Positions 42,545-50,843 of a stretch of DNA of 55,780 nt are shown in pieces. Both the position numbers and the translations under genes were made by a program. The notes under the pieces are model-generated. The model saw only the letters and a program-made list of their open reading frames with translations. It was not told where the DNA came from and ran no database searches. Position 1 is the stretch's first letter, and each line of letters starts with the position of its first letter. The stretch comes from Cryobacterium sp. (lineage in GTDB: Bacteria > Actinomycetota > Actinomycetes > Actinomycetales > Microbacteriaceae). The stretch is from contig NZ_JAJAYI010000068.1 in NCBI RefSeq assembly GCF_026786305.1, positions 1-55,780 on the forward strand. The letters run 5' to 3'.

Positions 42545-45139
42545 CTAACTTTCCAACACGGTGGCGAACACGATGTCGGTCACAGCGAGTTCGCTGCCGT
42601 CGACAAAGGTCAATTCTTGAATCCGACCAACCGCTTTGAGATCGGCGGCGGCCAGGGTAAGTAGTGCGATCTCAGCGGGTGCACCGCATATTACAGCGGA
42701 ATCCACTTCTGATTTCTGCGACGCCTTCGCATCCGTTTTAGCACGACGGATGCCGGTCAGCGCGCGACTGGCCAGATCGAGCAGGGCGATGTTGCCGGCG
42801 GCCACCTCGTCGCTCCCGAGCAGATCGGCGGCGACCGGCCACGGCGCGGTGTGCACCGAGCCGTCGTTGGACCAAGACCAGGCTTCTTCGGTGGCGAACG
42901 GAACGAATGGCGCGAACAGGCGCAGCAGGGTGGCCAGTGCGGTGCGCAGCGCGGCGACGGCCGAGGCCTGCTCCGGACCGGGCTCGCCGTAGGCGCGCTC
43001 CTTCACCAGCTCGAGGTAGTCATCACAGAAGGTCCAGAAGAAGCTTTCGGTGGTCTCAAGCGCGCGAGCGTGGTCATAGTTCTCGAAAGCGGTCGTGGCC
43101 TGGGCGACGACCGCGGTGAGGCCGGCCAGCATGCTCTGATCGACCGGTTCGGTGATCGGGGCGTCACGGCTGCCCTGCGACATGGAGACGAACTTGCTCG
43201 CATTGAGAATCTTGATGGCGAGGCGACGGCCGATCTTGATCTGCGTCGGATTCTTCGGGTCGAAGGCCGCGTCGGTGCCCAGGCGAGAGGATGCCGCCCA
43301 GTAGCGCACCGCGTCGGAACCGTGCAGTTCCAGCATGTCGGCCGGGGTGACCACGTTGCCCTTCGACTTCGACATCTTCTTGCGGTCCGGGTCCACGATG
43401 AAGCCGCTGAGCGCGGCGTGCTGCCACGGCGACGTGCCGTGCTGCTGCTCCGCGCGCAGCAGGGTGGAGAACAACCAGGTGCGAATGATGTCCTGGCCCT
43501 GCGGGCGCAGCGAGTACGGAAAGACCAGGTTGAACAGTTCCGGGTCGCGCTCCCAGCCGCCGGCAAGCTGCGGGGTGAGCGAGGAGGTGGCCCAGGTGTC
43601 CATGACGTCGACCTCACCGATGAAGCCGTCGGCCTGTCCGCGCTGGCTCTCGGTATAGCCGGGTGCGGCATCCGAGGAGGGGTCAACCGGTAGCAGGTCG
43701 CGGGTAGCGACAATCGGCTGGTCGAACACCGGGTTGGCGTCAGCGTCGAGCGGGTACCAGACCGGCAGCGGCACGCCGAAGAAGCGCTGGCGGGAGACGA
43801 GCCAGTCGCCGGTGAGACCGTTGACCCAGTTCTCGTAGCGCACCTTCATGAATTCGGGGTGCCAGGCGAGCTCGGTGCCGTGCTCGAGCAATCGAGCGCG
43901 CAGCTTCTCGTCGCGGGCCCCGTTGCGGATATACCACTGCCGGGTGGAGACGATTTCGAGCGGCTTGTCGCCCTTTTCGAAGAACTTGACCGCGTGCACA
44001 ATCGGCTTGGGGTCGCCGATCAGGTCGCCGCTGGCCCGGATCAGCTCCACGACGGCCTGCTTGGCGGAGAAGACGGTCTTGCCGGCGAGCTGCGCGTAGG
44101 CGGCACGGCCGGTTTCGGACGTGATCGCTTCAGGAGCCTCGGCGATGATGCGGCCGTCGAAACCCATGATGGCGCGGTTGGGCAGGTCGAGTTCGCGCCA
44201 CCAGACGACGTCGGTCACATCGCCGAAGGTGCAGATCATGGCGATCCCTGAGCCCTTGTCCTTCTGGGCAAGGTGGTGGGCGAGCACGGGAACCTCGACA
44301 CCGAACACCGGGGTCGTCACCGTGGTGCCGAACAGGTGCTTGTATCGTTCGTCGTCGGGATGCGCGACGAGCGCCACGCAGGCCGGTAGCAGTTCGGGGC
44401 GGGTCGTCTCGATCTCAATCGTGCTGCCGTCGGCTTTTCGGAACGACACCCGATGGTACGCGGCGGGCATGTCCTTGTCTTCGAGCTCGGCCTGCGCCAC
44501 CGCAGTGCGAAAGGTGACGTCCCACAGGGTGGGCGCCATGGCCTGGTAGGCCTCGCCGCGTTCGACGTTGCCGAGAAAGGCCAGCTGCGAAGTGAACAGC
44601 GCCTCCTGGCCGATGGTGCGGTAGGTCTGGGTCCAGTCGACGCTCAGGCCGAGGGTGCGCCAGAGCGCTTCGAACTGCTTCTCATCTTCTTTGGTGAGGG
44701 TTTCGCACAGTTCGATGAAGTTGCGGCGGCTGATCGGCAGCTGGTCGGCGGCCTTCGAGCTCTTACCGTCGCCGCCTTCGAACGGTGGAACGAAATTCTC
44801 GGTGTAGCCGAAGGAGGGGTCGCATCGCACGCCGTAGTAGTTCTGCACGCGACGCTCGGTGGGCAGCCCGTTGTCGTCCCAACCCATCGGGTAGAACACG
44901 TTCTTGCCGCGCATGCGCTGAAAACGGGCGACGACGTCGGTGTGCGTGTATGAGAACACGTGGCCGATGTGCAGCGAGCCCGACGCGGTCGGCGGGGGAG
45001 TGTCGATCGAGTAGATCATCTCCCGGGTGGCGTTCTCGCGAGCGAAACGGTAGGTGCCGTCGTTTTCCCAGCGGGTCTCCCATTTGGCTTCAAGCCCCTC
45101 AAGGGCAGGCTTCTCGGGGACGCGGTCGGCGTGGGTCAT
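42545..45139 (-). CDS. valS: Valine-tRNA ligase
   Basis: Charges tRNA-Val. The 864-aa class I synthetase has the HIGH motif (GSLHIGHVFSYTHTDV), the Trp/Asp pocket WDDNGLPTERRVQ, the CP1 editing domain (TTRPELLPACVALVAHPDD), the KMSKS loop (KKMSKSKGNVVTP), and a tRNA-binding anticodon domain. The C-terminus is short and lacks an obvious coiled-coil arm of the E. coli type. The start ATG 45139 follows GGAGAG; an extension to 45199 is not supported. First gene of an operon with the GNAT and acidic protein genes. Confidence 0.96.
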   Translation of the reverse strand: MTHADRVPEKPALEGLEAKWETRWENDGTYRFARENATREMIYSIDTPPPTASGSLHIGHVFSYTHTDVVARFQRMRGKNVFYPMGWDDNGLPTERRVQNYYGVRCDPSFGYTENFVPPFEGGDGKSSKAADQLPISRRNFIELCETLTKEDEKQFEALWRTLGLSVDWTQTYRTIGQEALFTSQLAFLGNVERGEAYQAMAPTLWDVTFRTAVAQAELEDKDMPAAYHRVSFRKADGSTIEIETTRPELLPACVALVAHPDDERYKHLFGTTVTTPVFGVEVPVLAHHLAQKDKGSGIAMICTFGDVTDVVWWRELDLPNRAIMGFDGRIIAEAPEAITSETGRAAYAQLAGKTVFSAKQAVVELIRASGDLIGDPKPIVHAVKFFEKGDKPLEIVSTRQWYIRNGARDEKLRARLLEHGTELAWHPEFMKVRYENWVNGLTGDWLVSRQRFFGVPLPVWYPLDADANPVFDQPIVATRDLLPVDPSSDAAPGYTESQRGQADGFIGEVDVMDTWATSSLTPQLAGGWERDPELFNLVFPYSLRPQGQDIIRTWLFSTLLRAEQQHGTSPWQHAALSGFIVDPDRKKMSKSKGNVVTPADMLELHGSDAVRYWAASSRLGTDAAFDPKNPTQIKIGRRLAIKILNASKFVSMSQGSRDAPITEPVDQSMLAGLTAVVAQATTAFENYDHARALETTESFFWTFCDDYLELVKERAYGEPGPEQASAVAALRTALATLLRLFAPFVPFATEEAWSWSNDGSVHTAPWPVAADLLGSDEVAAGNIALLDLASRALTGIRRAKTDAKASQKSEVDSAVICGAPAEIALLTLAAADLKAVGRIQELTFVDGSELAVTDIVFATVLES

Positions 45140-45265
45140 GACTCTCCGGTTCGTTATGTTCGGCACCGTGTCGATGGTGAGGTGCCTGAGTGCGCCCATT
45201 CAATCTACCCGATCGGGCCTTCTTCCCAGAATAGGGGCTTCCCCGGGCGCTCGAATGCACCCGGT

Positions 45266-46903
45266 TCAGGCTGGCAGGCGGGGCACGGCGGCGAGTAACT
45301 GCGCGGTATACGGATGCTGTGGCGCGGCGAACACACGCCTCGCCGGCCCGCTCTCCACGATGCGTCCCGCCCGCATGACAGCGATCTGGTCGCTGACATG
45401 CGCCACGACACCGAGGTCGTGCGAGATGAAGACCAGACTCAGAGCGTGCTCCCGCTGCACGTCGTCGAGCAGATCGAGTACCTGGGCCTGCACACTCACG
45501 TCGAGGGAGGAGACGGGTTCGTCGCAGATGAGAATCTCGGGTCGGGCAGCCAGCGCCCGGGCGATGCCGACCCGCTGCCGCTGCCCGCCGGAAAGCTCGA
45601 GCGGGCGTCGGGGCAGAGCGGAAGCGGCGAGGCCCACTTCGTCGAGCAGGGTGGTGAGCCGCGCCGTCGTCTGCGGCGCGCGGCGCTCATGCCGCAAGCC
45701 CAGCGCGTCGGTGAGGATCTCGGCGACGTTCCAGCGTGGATCGAACGAGCCGAGGGCATCCTGATAAATGGCCCCAACGGATGCCCGCAGCCCGCGCCGG
45801 GTTTTCTCGCCGGCCGCGCTCCACGGCTGGCCGCGCACCTGTACCTCGCCGTGCTCAGGTGCCAGGAGCGCGAGCAGGAGGCGCGCGGTCGTGGTCTTGC
45901 CGGAGCCGGACTCGCCGACGATTCCGAGGGTGCTGCCACGGTGTAGCGCGAACGAGACGTCGTCGACGGCGAGCTGTCGGCTGCCGTCCGGGCGACGAAA
46001 ACTCTTCGACAGGCCGATGGCTTCGAGCACGACGGTGCTCTCGCGGGGAAACGGTGTGGACAAAGCGCAGGTCGTGCCGGGGGCATCGGCCGGGCGGGCC
46101 GTGAGAGACAGCCGGGTGCCGCGCGGCTTGTCGGTCGGGATCGCCGCCACCATTCGCCGGGTCTGCTCCTGCCGGGGTGACCCCAGAACCTGTGCGGTGC
46201 CGCCGGTCTCCACGAGCCGGCCGTCGTGCATCACCGCTACCCGGTGCGCGATGCGGCTCACCACGGCGAGGTCGTGACTGATCAGCAGTATCGCGGTGCC
46301 CGCCAGGGCGATCTGCTCGAGCAACCCCAGAATCTGCGCCTGCACGGTCACGTCGAGGGCCGTCGTCGGTTCGTCGGCGATGAGCAGCGGCGCCTCCACT
46401 GCGATCGCTGCGGCAATGAGCGCCCGCTGGCGTTCGCCGCCGGAGAGCTGCCCGGAAAGTTTGCGCACCTGCAATTCGGGGTCAGGAAGCCCGACGGCCT
46501 CGATCAGCTCGAGCACCCGCCGTACCCGCGCTGCGGCACCGAGGGTGGTGTGCAGGCGCAGCGAGTCGGCGATTTCCCGACCGATCGGTCGCAGCGGATC
46601 GAGCGAGACCAGGGCATCCTGCAGCACGAGGCCGACGTCCTTGCCGCGCCGAGCCCGCCAGGCGCGGTCGGTCAGGCCCAGCACGCTGCGCCCGCCGAGC
46701 TCGAGACGGTCGGCGGTGACGTGGGCGTTCGCCCCGGCGAGCCCGAGCAGGCTGCGCGCGGTCACGCTCTTGCCCGAGCCGGATTCGCCGACAATGGCGA
46801 GGCACTCGCCCGGGGCGATGTCGAAGGACACACCGTGAACGACGGGTTCGGCCGCGCCGAACACGACTCGCAGATTGCGCACGGTCAGCGCTACCTCACT
46901 CAT
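45266..46903 (-). CDS. Fused double ATPase of a dipeptide/nickel-type ABC importer
   Basis: Energises the importer encoded by the next three genes. The 545-aa product is a DppD-DppF fusion: domain 1 with Walker A GESGSGKSVTARS, signature LSGGERQRALIAAA and DEPTTALDVTVQAQI; a linker at about residues 255-285; and domain 2 with GESGSGKTTTARL, signature LSGGQRQRVGIARAL and DEPVSSLDVSVQAQV. The C-terminal HPYTAQLLAAVPRLPA is the usual peptide-importer ending. ATG 46903 overlaps the upstream permease stop (ATGA). Last gene of the operon. Confidence 0.93.
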   Translation of the reverse strand: MSEVALTVRNLRVVFGAAEPVVHGVSFDIAPGECLAIVGESGSGKSVTARSLLGLAGANAHVTADRLELGGRSVLGLTDRAWRARRGKDVGLVLQDALVSLDPLRPIGREIADSLRLHTTLGAAARVRRVLELIEAVGLPDPELQVRKLSGQLSGGERQRALIAAAIAVEAPLLIADEPTTALDVTVQAQILGLLEQIALAGTAILLISHDLAVVSRIAHRVAVMHDGRLVETGGTAQVLGSPRQEQTRRMVAAIPTDKPRGTRLSLTARPADAPGTTCALSTPFPRESTVVLEAIGLSKSFRRPDGSRQLAVDDVSFALHRGSTLGIVGESGSGKTTTARLLLALLAPEHGEVQVRGQPWSAAGEKTRRGLRASVGAIYQDALGSFDPRWNVAEILTDALGLRHERRAPQTTARLTTLLDEVGLAASALPRRPLELSGGQRQRVGIARALAARPEILICDEPVSSLDVSVQAQVLDLLDDVQREHALSLVFISHDLGVVAHVSDQIAVMRAGRIVESGPARRVFAAPQHPYTAQLLAAVPRLPA

Positions 46904-47769
46904 GCGTGCCTCATTCGACGGTCGATGCTGCGGCCTAGCACCGTGGCGGTCACGGCGGTCAGCACGATGAACAGGCCGGGAAAGAAGCTCATCCACCAGG
47001 CCGAGGTGATGTACGTGCGCCCGGCCGAGAGCATGGCGCCCCACTCCGCGGTTGGCGGTTCGGCGCCGAGGCCGAGGTAGCTGAGCGTTGCCGCCCAGAC
47101 GATGGCCTGGCCGATGCCGAGGGTCGCGAGCACGAACAGGGGCGCGAGGGTGTTCGGCAGAATGTGCCGCAGCAGAACCTGCCATCGGGTGCGGCCGAGC
47201 ACGGTCGCCGCCTCGACAAACGCGGCCGAGCGCACGGTACGGAGCTGGGCGCGAATGATGCGGGCGTAGCCGGGCGCCGTCGACAGCCCAACGGCGATCG
47301 TGGCGGTCGCTACGCCGGGTCCGAAGATGACGATGAACAGCAGTGCCAGTAGCAGCCCGGGAAAGGCGAACAACACCTCGAGAAACCGGTTCACGGTGAA
47401 GTCGACGACGCGGCCGAGCATTCCGGCGAGGGTGCCCAGCACGATGCCGAGCCCCAACCCGATCACCGTGGCGGTGGCGCCGATGACGAGCGAATACTGG
47501 GTGCCGTGCACGACCCGAGTGTAAATGTCCCGGCCCGATTCGTCGGTGCCAAAGCCGTGTGCGAAATTCGGCGACTGAAACGCTGAGAGCGGGTCGATGT
47601 GGAGGGGATCGCCCGGGGCGAGAAGCGTAGGCGCGACCGCTGCAACCAGCAGGAACAGGGCGAACACGCCGGCTGCTCCTTCGGCCACGCCGAGGCGCCG
47701 CGCCGGGCCGGCTTGCCGTGACTGGCTGGAGTGGGCCGCAAGCTCGGCCTGTACCTCGAGGTCGCTCAC
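46900..47769 (-). CDS. ABC importer permease, DppC type
   Basis: Integral membrane subunit of the importer. The 289-aa product starts at GTG 47769, which overlaps the stop of the preceding permease gene (GTGA). It has about six helices. The N-terminal DppC block is present (HGFGTDESGRDIYTRVVHGTQYSL), as is the EAA loop (EAATVLGRTRWQVLLRHILPNTLAP), which contacts the ATPase, and the late LSYLGLGAEPPTAEWGAML typical of DppC/NikC. Coupled translation with both neighbours points to a fixed stoichiometry. Confidence 0.93.
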   Translation of the reverse strand: MSDLEVQAELAAHSSQSRQAGPARRLGVAEGAAGVFALFLLVAAVAPTLLAPGDPLHIDPLSAFQSPNFAHGFGTDESGRDIYTRVVHGTQYSLVIGATATVIGLGLGIVLGTLAGMLGRVVDFTVNRFLEVLFAFPGLLLALLFIVIFGPGVATATIAVGLSTAPGYARIIRAQLRTVRSAAFVEAATVLGRTRWQVLLRHILPNTLAPLFVLATLGIGQAIVWAATLSYLGLGAEPPTAEWGAMLSAGRTYITSAWWMSFFPGLFIVLTAVTATVLGRSIDRRMRHA

Positions 47770-48743
47770 AGGAGACGCAATCGGGGATCGACCAGGCGAC
47801 TGGCGGCATCCGTCAGCAGCGTCATCAGAATGTAGGTGACCGCGACGATCATCACGACGCCGATCACCACCGGAACGTCGCGCAGGGTGACCGCATTGAG
47901 CAGGGTGCGGCCGAGGCCGGGACGAGCGAAAATGGTCTCGACGACGACCGCACCGCTGATCAGCGAGCCGAAAGCCCACCCCGATAGGCTGATCGCGGGC
48001 AGCGAGGCGTGGCGCAGCGCGTGGACCCAGCGCACTCCACGCTCACTCTCGCCGCGGGCGCGGGCCGACAGCACGAACGGACTTTCCAAGGCGACCTGCA
48101 GCGATTCACGCATGATCTGGCCCAGAAAGCCGGCGAGGGGAACAGCCAGGGTGAGCACCGGCAGCACCAGTCCGGCGACGCCGCTGGTGCTGATCGGTGG
48201 CAACACGCCCAGCCAGATACTGAACACGACGATCAGTGAGGTCGCGAGCCAGAAATGCGGTAGCGCTGCCGCGACGATTTCGAGGCTCGACCCCACCCGA
48301 AAAGCGATCGTGCCGCCGCGGGTCGACCAGGTGGCGAGAGCCAGGGCGAGCAGCCAGGCCAGGGTGAGGGCGAGAACGGCCAGCAGCACGGTGCTGCCGA
48401 GCTGGCTGAGCACGAGCGGGCCGACATCCATGTTGAGTGCGTAAGACCTGCCGAGGTCACCGGTGGAGAGTCGACCGAGTTGGGTGAGGTACTGCACGAT
48501 CACGGGCTGGTCGAAGCCGTACTCGGAGCTCACCGCCGCGAGGGCTTCGGGCGAGGCCTGCGATCCGGGGCCGCCGAGCACCGCCTGGGCGGGGTCGCCC
48601 GGAATGAGCCGCACCGCAAAGAAGGTCACGGAGGCCACCGCCCACAGCACAAAGACCGCGCCACCCAAGCGGGCAGCGAGTCGGCCGAGCACCCGCAGGA
48701 CCACCCGCAGCGTGGCCCCGCGGGGACCTACCGGTTCAGCCAC
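47766..48743 (-). CDS. ABC importer permease, DppB type
   Basis: First permease of the importer. The 325-aa product starts at GTG 48743, 16 bp inside the end of the binding-protein gene. It has the DppB start (FVLWAVASVTFFAVRLIPGDPAQAVLG), YGFDQPVIVQYLTQLGRLSTGDLGRS, about six helices, the EAA loop (ESERGVRWVHALRHASLPAI) and the ending VVIGVVMIVAVTYILMTLLTDAASRLVDPRLR. Together with the DppC gene it forms the transport pore. Confidence 0.93.
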   Translation of the reverse strand: MAEPVGPRGATLRVVLRVLGRLAARLGGAVFVLWAVASVTFFAVRLIPGDPAQAVLGGPGSQASPEALAAVSSEYGFDQPVIVQYLTQLGRLSTGDLGRSYALNMDVGPLVLSQLGSTVLLAVLALTLAWLLALALATWSTRGGTIAFRVGSSLEIVAAALPHFWLATSLIVVFSIWLGVLPPISTSGVAGLVLPVLTLAVPLAGFLGQIMRESLQVALESPFVLSARARGESERGVRWVHALRHASLPAISLSGWAFGSLISGAVVVETIFARPGLGRTLLNAVTLRDVPVVIGVVMIVAVTYILMTLLTDAASRLVDPRLRLL

Positions 48744-50386
48744 GCGTCGTACAGCGTGGGCACGGCCACGGTCGGCAGGGTGCGCAGGCCCACCACGTCG
48801 CTGCGCAGCAGGTAGTGGTTCTGCTGGTCATAGAGCGGCAGGATATAAAAGCCCTCCAGGATGCGGTTCTGGGCGTCGGAATAGAGGGACGCGCGCGCGG
48901 CGGGATCCGTTGCGCGGGCCGCCGTCGTGAGCAGCTCATCGATTGCGGGGTCGTTGACCTGCGCGAGATTGGCGAAGTACCCGCTCGGCGCCGGCACGAT
49001 GCTGGCGGAGTGGTACAGAATGCGCAGCACGTCCGGGCCGACCTTGGTGTACGGCGCGCTCACCGCGTCGTAGTCGTTGGCGGCGAGGGCGGCGTACCAG
49101 CTGGAGAGGTCCAGGGGGCGAAGTTTCACGTCGAAGCCGGTCTCCTTCGCCGTGGCCTGAATCTGCTCGAACACACTCTGCTCGGCCGGGATGGACTGGT
49201 TGGTGCTCACCGGAAACTCCACCGTCAAGCGCACGCCATCTTTGACGCGGTAGCCGTCGGCATCCGTTTCGGACCAGCCGGCCGCATCGAGGAGTTTCGC
49301 GGCGGCAGCAGGGTCGTAGTCGAACAGTGCGGCATTCGAGACGGCGGTGGCTTCCACACTCGACAACGCCGAGTACGACCGGGTAGCGGTGCCCAGGAAC
49401 AGGCTCGACACGGCGTCGTCGACGTTGGCGGAGCGCATGAATGCCTCACGAACGCGCACATCGTTGAAGGGGGCCCGGCCCGAGTTCAGTTCAATGCGGT
49501 TGGAGGCCCCCGGGCGCGGTGAATCGAGATGCTCGAGGGAATCGCTCTGTTTGGCTTGCACGATGGTGTCGGGCTGGGCATTGTCAATCACGTCGACCTC
49601 GCCGGACTGCACGGCCGCGTAGCGGGAGGCCGAGTCCGGGATGAAGCGCCAGATGACCTTGTCGAGGTAGGCAGGGCCGGAGTGGCCGGCATCCGCTGGC
49701 GGGGAGACGTAGTCGTCATTGCGCACGAGGGTGATCGCATTCTGCTTCACCCAGCTTTCCACGATGAACGGGCCGGTGCCGACCGGGGCGGCACAGTTCT
49801 CGTCCTGGCTGCGTTCGAGCGCCGTCGGTGATTCGATCGCGAGCCAGGGCTGGGACAGCGACTCCAGCAGGGCGCTGTCGGGCGCGCTGAGGGTGAAGCG
49901 CACGACGGTGGGGGAGACCGCCTCGGTGCCGGTGACCTTGCCGAGGGCGAGATACCCGGTTGACGACAGTGTCGTCGGGTCCTGTACGTGTGCAACGTTG
50001 GCCTGCACAGCGGCGGCGTCGAAAACCGTGCCGTCGGTGAAGGTCACGTCGTCACGCAGGGTGAAATCCCAGGTCAGGCCGTCCTCGCTCGCCGTCCACG
50101 ACTCGGCCAGCCAGGGGATGATCTGCCCGTCGGTATCGCGGGAGACGAGCGACTCCAAATACTGCGCACTGATCAGGGCCTGGGGAAAGTTTCCGCCGAC
50201 GTGCGGGTCGAGGCAGCTCGGTTCGGCGTCGCCCGAGGCGTAGGTGAGCGTGCCGCCGCTGATCGGTTCACCGACGGGTTTGTCTGAGCCGGTCGCGGTG
50301 CAGCCGGCCACGAACAGGCCAAGGGCCACGATGCCGGCGGTGGTGGCGAGAAGGCGGCGGGTACGGGCGGGGTGCCGAAGGGGCAT
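48728..50386 (-). CDS. ABC importer substrate-binding lipoprotein (SBP_bac_5)
   Basis: Captures the ligand outside the cell. The 552-aa product has a basic N-terminus, a hydrophobic helix and lipobox VAGC, then the family-5 solute-binding domain: SGGTLTYASGDAEPSCLDPH, LAESWTASEDGLTWDFTLRDDVTFTDGT, GTGPFIVESWVKQNAITLVRNDDY, and FNDVRVREAFMRSANVDDAV. Ligand not clear; family members bind di/oligopeptides, nickel chelates or opines. ATG 50386 is preceded by AAAGAGAA, a weak ribosome site. First gene of the leftward operon SBP-DppB-DppC-ATPase; its promoter lies in the 200 bp shared with the ileS leader. Confidence 0.93.
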   Translation of the reverse strand: MPLRHPARTRRLLATTAGIVALGLFVAGCTATGSDKPVGEPISGGTLTYASGDAEPSCLDPHVGGNFPQALISAQYLESLVSRDTDGQIIPWLAESWTASEDGLTWDFTLRDDVTFTDGTVFDAAAVQANVAHVQDPTTLSSTGYLALGKVTGTEAVSPTVVRFTLSAPDSALLESLSQPWLAIESPTALERSQDENCAAPVGTGPFIVESWVKQNAITLVRNDDYVSPPADAGHSGPAYLDKVIWRFIPDSASRYAAVQSGEVDVIDNAQPDTIVQAKQSDSLEHLDSPRPGASNRIELNSGRAPFNDVRVREAFMRSANVDDAVSSLFLGTATRSYSALSSVEATAVSNAALFDYDPAAAAKLLDAAGWSETDADGYRVKDGVRLTVEFPVSTNQSIPAEQSVFEQIQATAKETGFDVKLRPLDLSSWYAALAANDYDAVSAPYTKVGPDVLRILYHSASIVPAPSGYFANLAQVNDPAIDELLTTAARATDPAARASLYSDAQNRILEGFYILPLYDQQNHYLLRSDVVGLRTLPTVAVPTLYDAWLNR

Positions 50387-50601
50387 AAGGATTCTCTTTC
50401 CCCGGCGGGTGCACGCCGGGCATTTGGTCACAGGGGTTCGGTGCGGGGCACTCCTCAACGTTAGGCCACGTCGGGCGAATGGGGGACAGGCGGTATCCCG
50501 GCTCATCGATGGCAGTGACAGGACCGGCCGGCATTCGATAGGTGAGCACCGCGTAGCTCAGAACAGATGAGTTCGGGTTGTTCATCCGGTACGATTAACG
50601 C

Positions 50602-50843
50602 GAATGACAGTGACCCGGCCATCACCGGGAAGTCTTCGGAAGAACGGATGCCCACCCTCGGGTGGACATTCCAGTAGAACCGAACGAGTCGGGCCCGTTA
50701 CAGCCTGTGAATAAGCGGTCGGTCGTGGGTTGAGCGTGTCGAAACCACGGGTGGCAAGCGAGGTGGTACCGCGGCGATTTCGACAGAATCGTTCGTCCTC
50801 GTGGAGCAGGGCCCCAGTGACCCGTCCCGGTAGGAGAAGCATT
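50602..50843 (+). promoter_or_regulatory. T-box riboswitch (tRNA-Ile sensing) of ileS, ultrashort Stem I type
   Basis: The T-box sequence AGGTGGTACCGCG is at 50761-50773; the variable base of TGGN is T, matching the A discriminator of tRNA-Ile. Upstream, CCCGG-CCATCA-CCGGG (50614-50629) is a very short Stem I whose loop holds the Ile codon ATC (50621-50623) as specifier. Between them are the Stem II/IIA hairpins (for example CCACC-CTC-GGGTGG near 50650-50672). After the T-box no terminator with a T-run is seen; instead the leader runs into AGGAG (50832-50836) 7 bases before the ileS start. Published actinobacterial ileS T-boxes of this shape control translation by sequestering the ribosome site, and I infer the same here. 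TACGAT at 50590-50595 may be the -10. Confidence 0.9.

Noticed and set aside
45266-47809. 847-aa reading of the double ATPase gene
   Set aside because: The first 300 residues read through the DppC gene in another frame; ATG 46903 overlapping the DppC stop is the real start.
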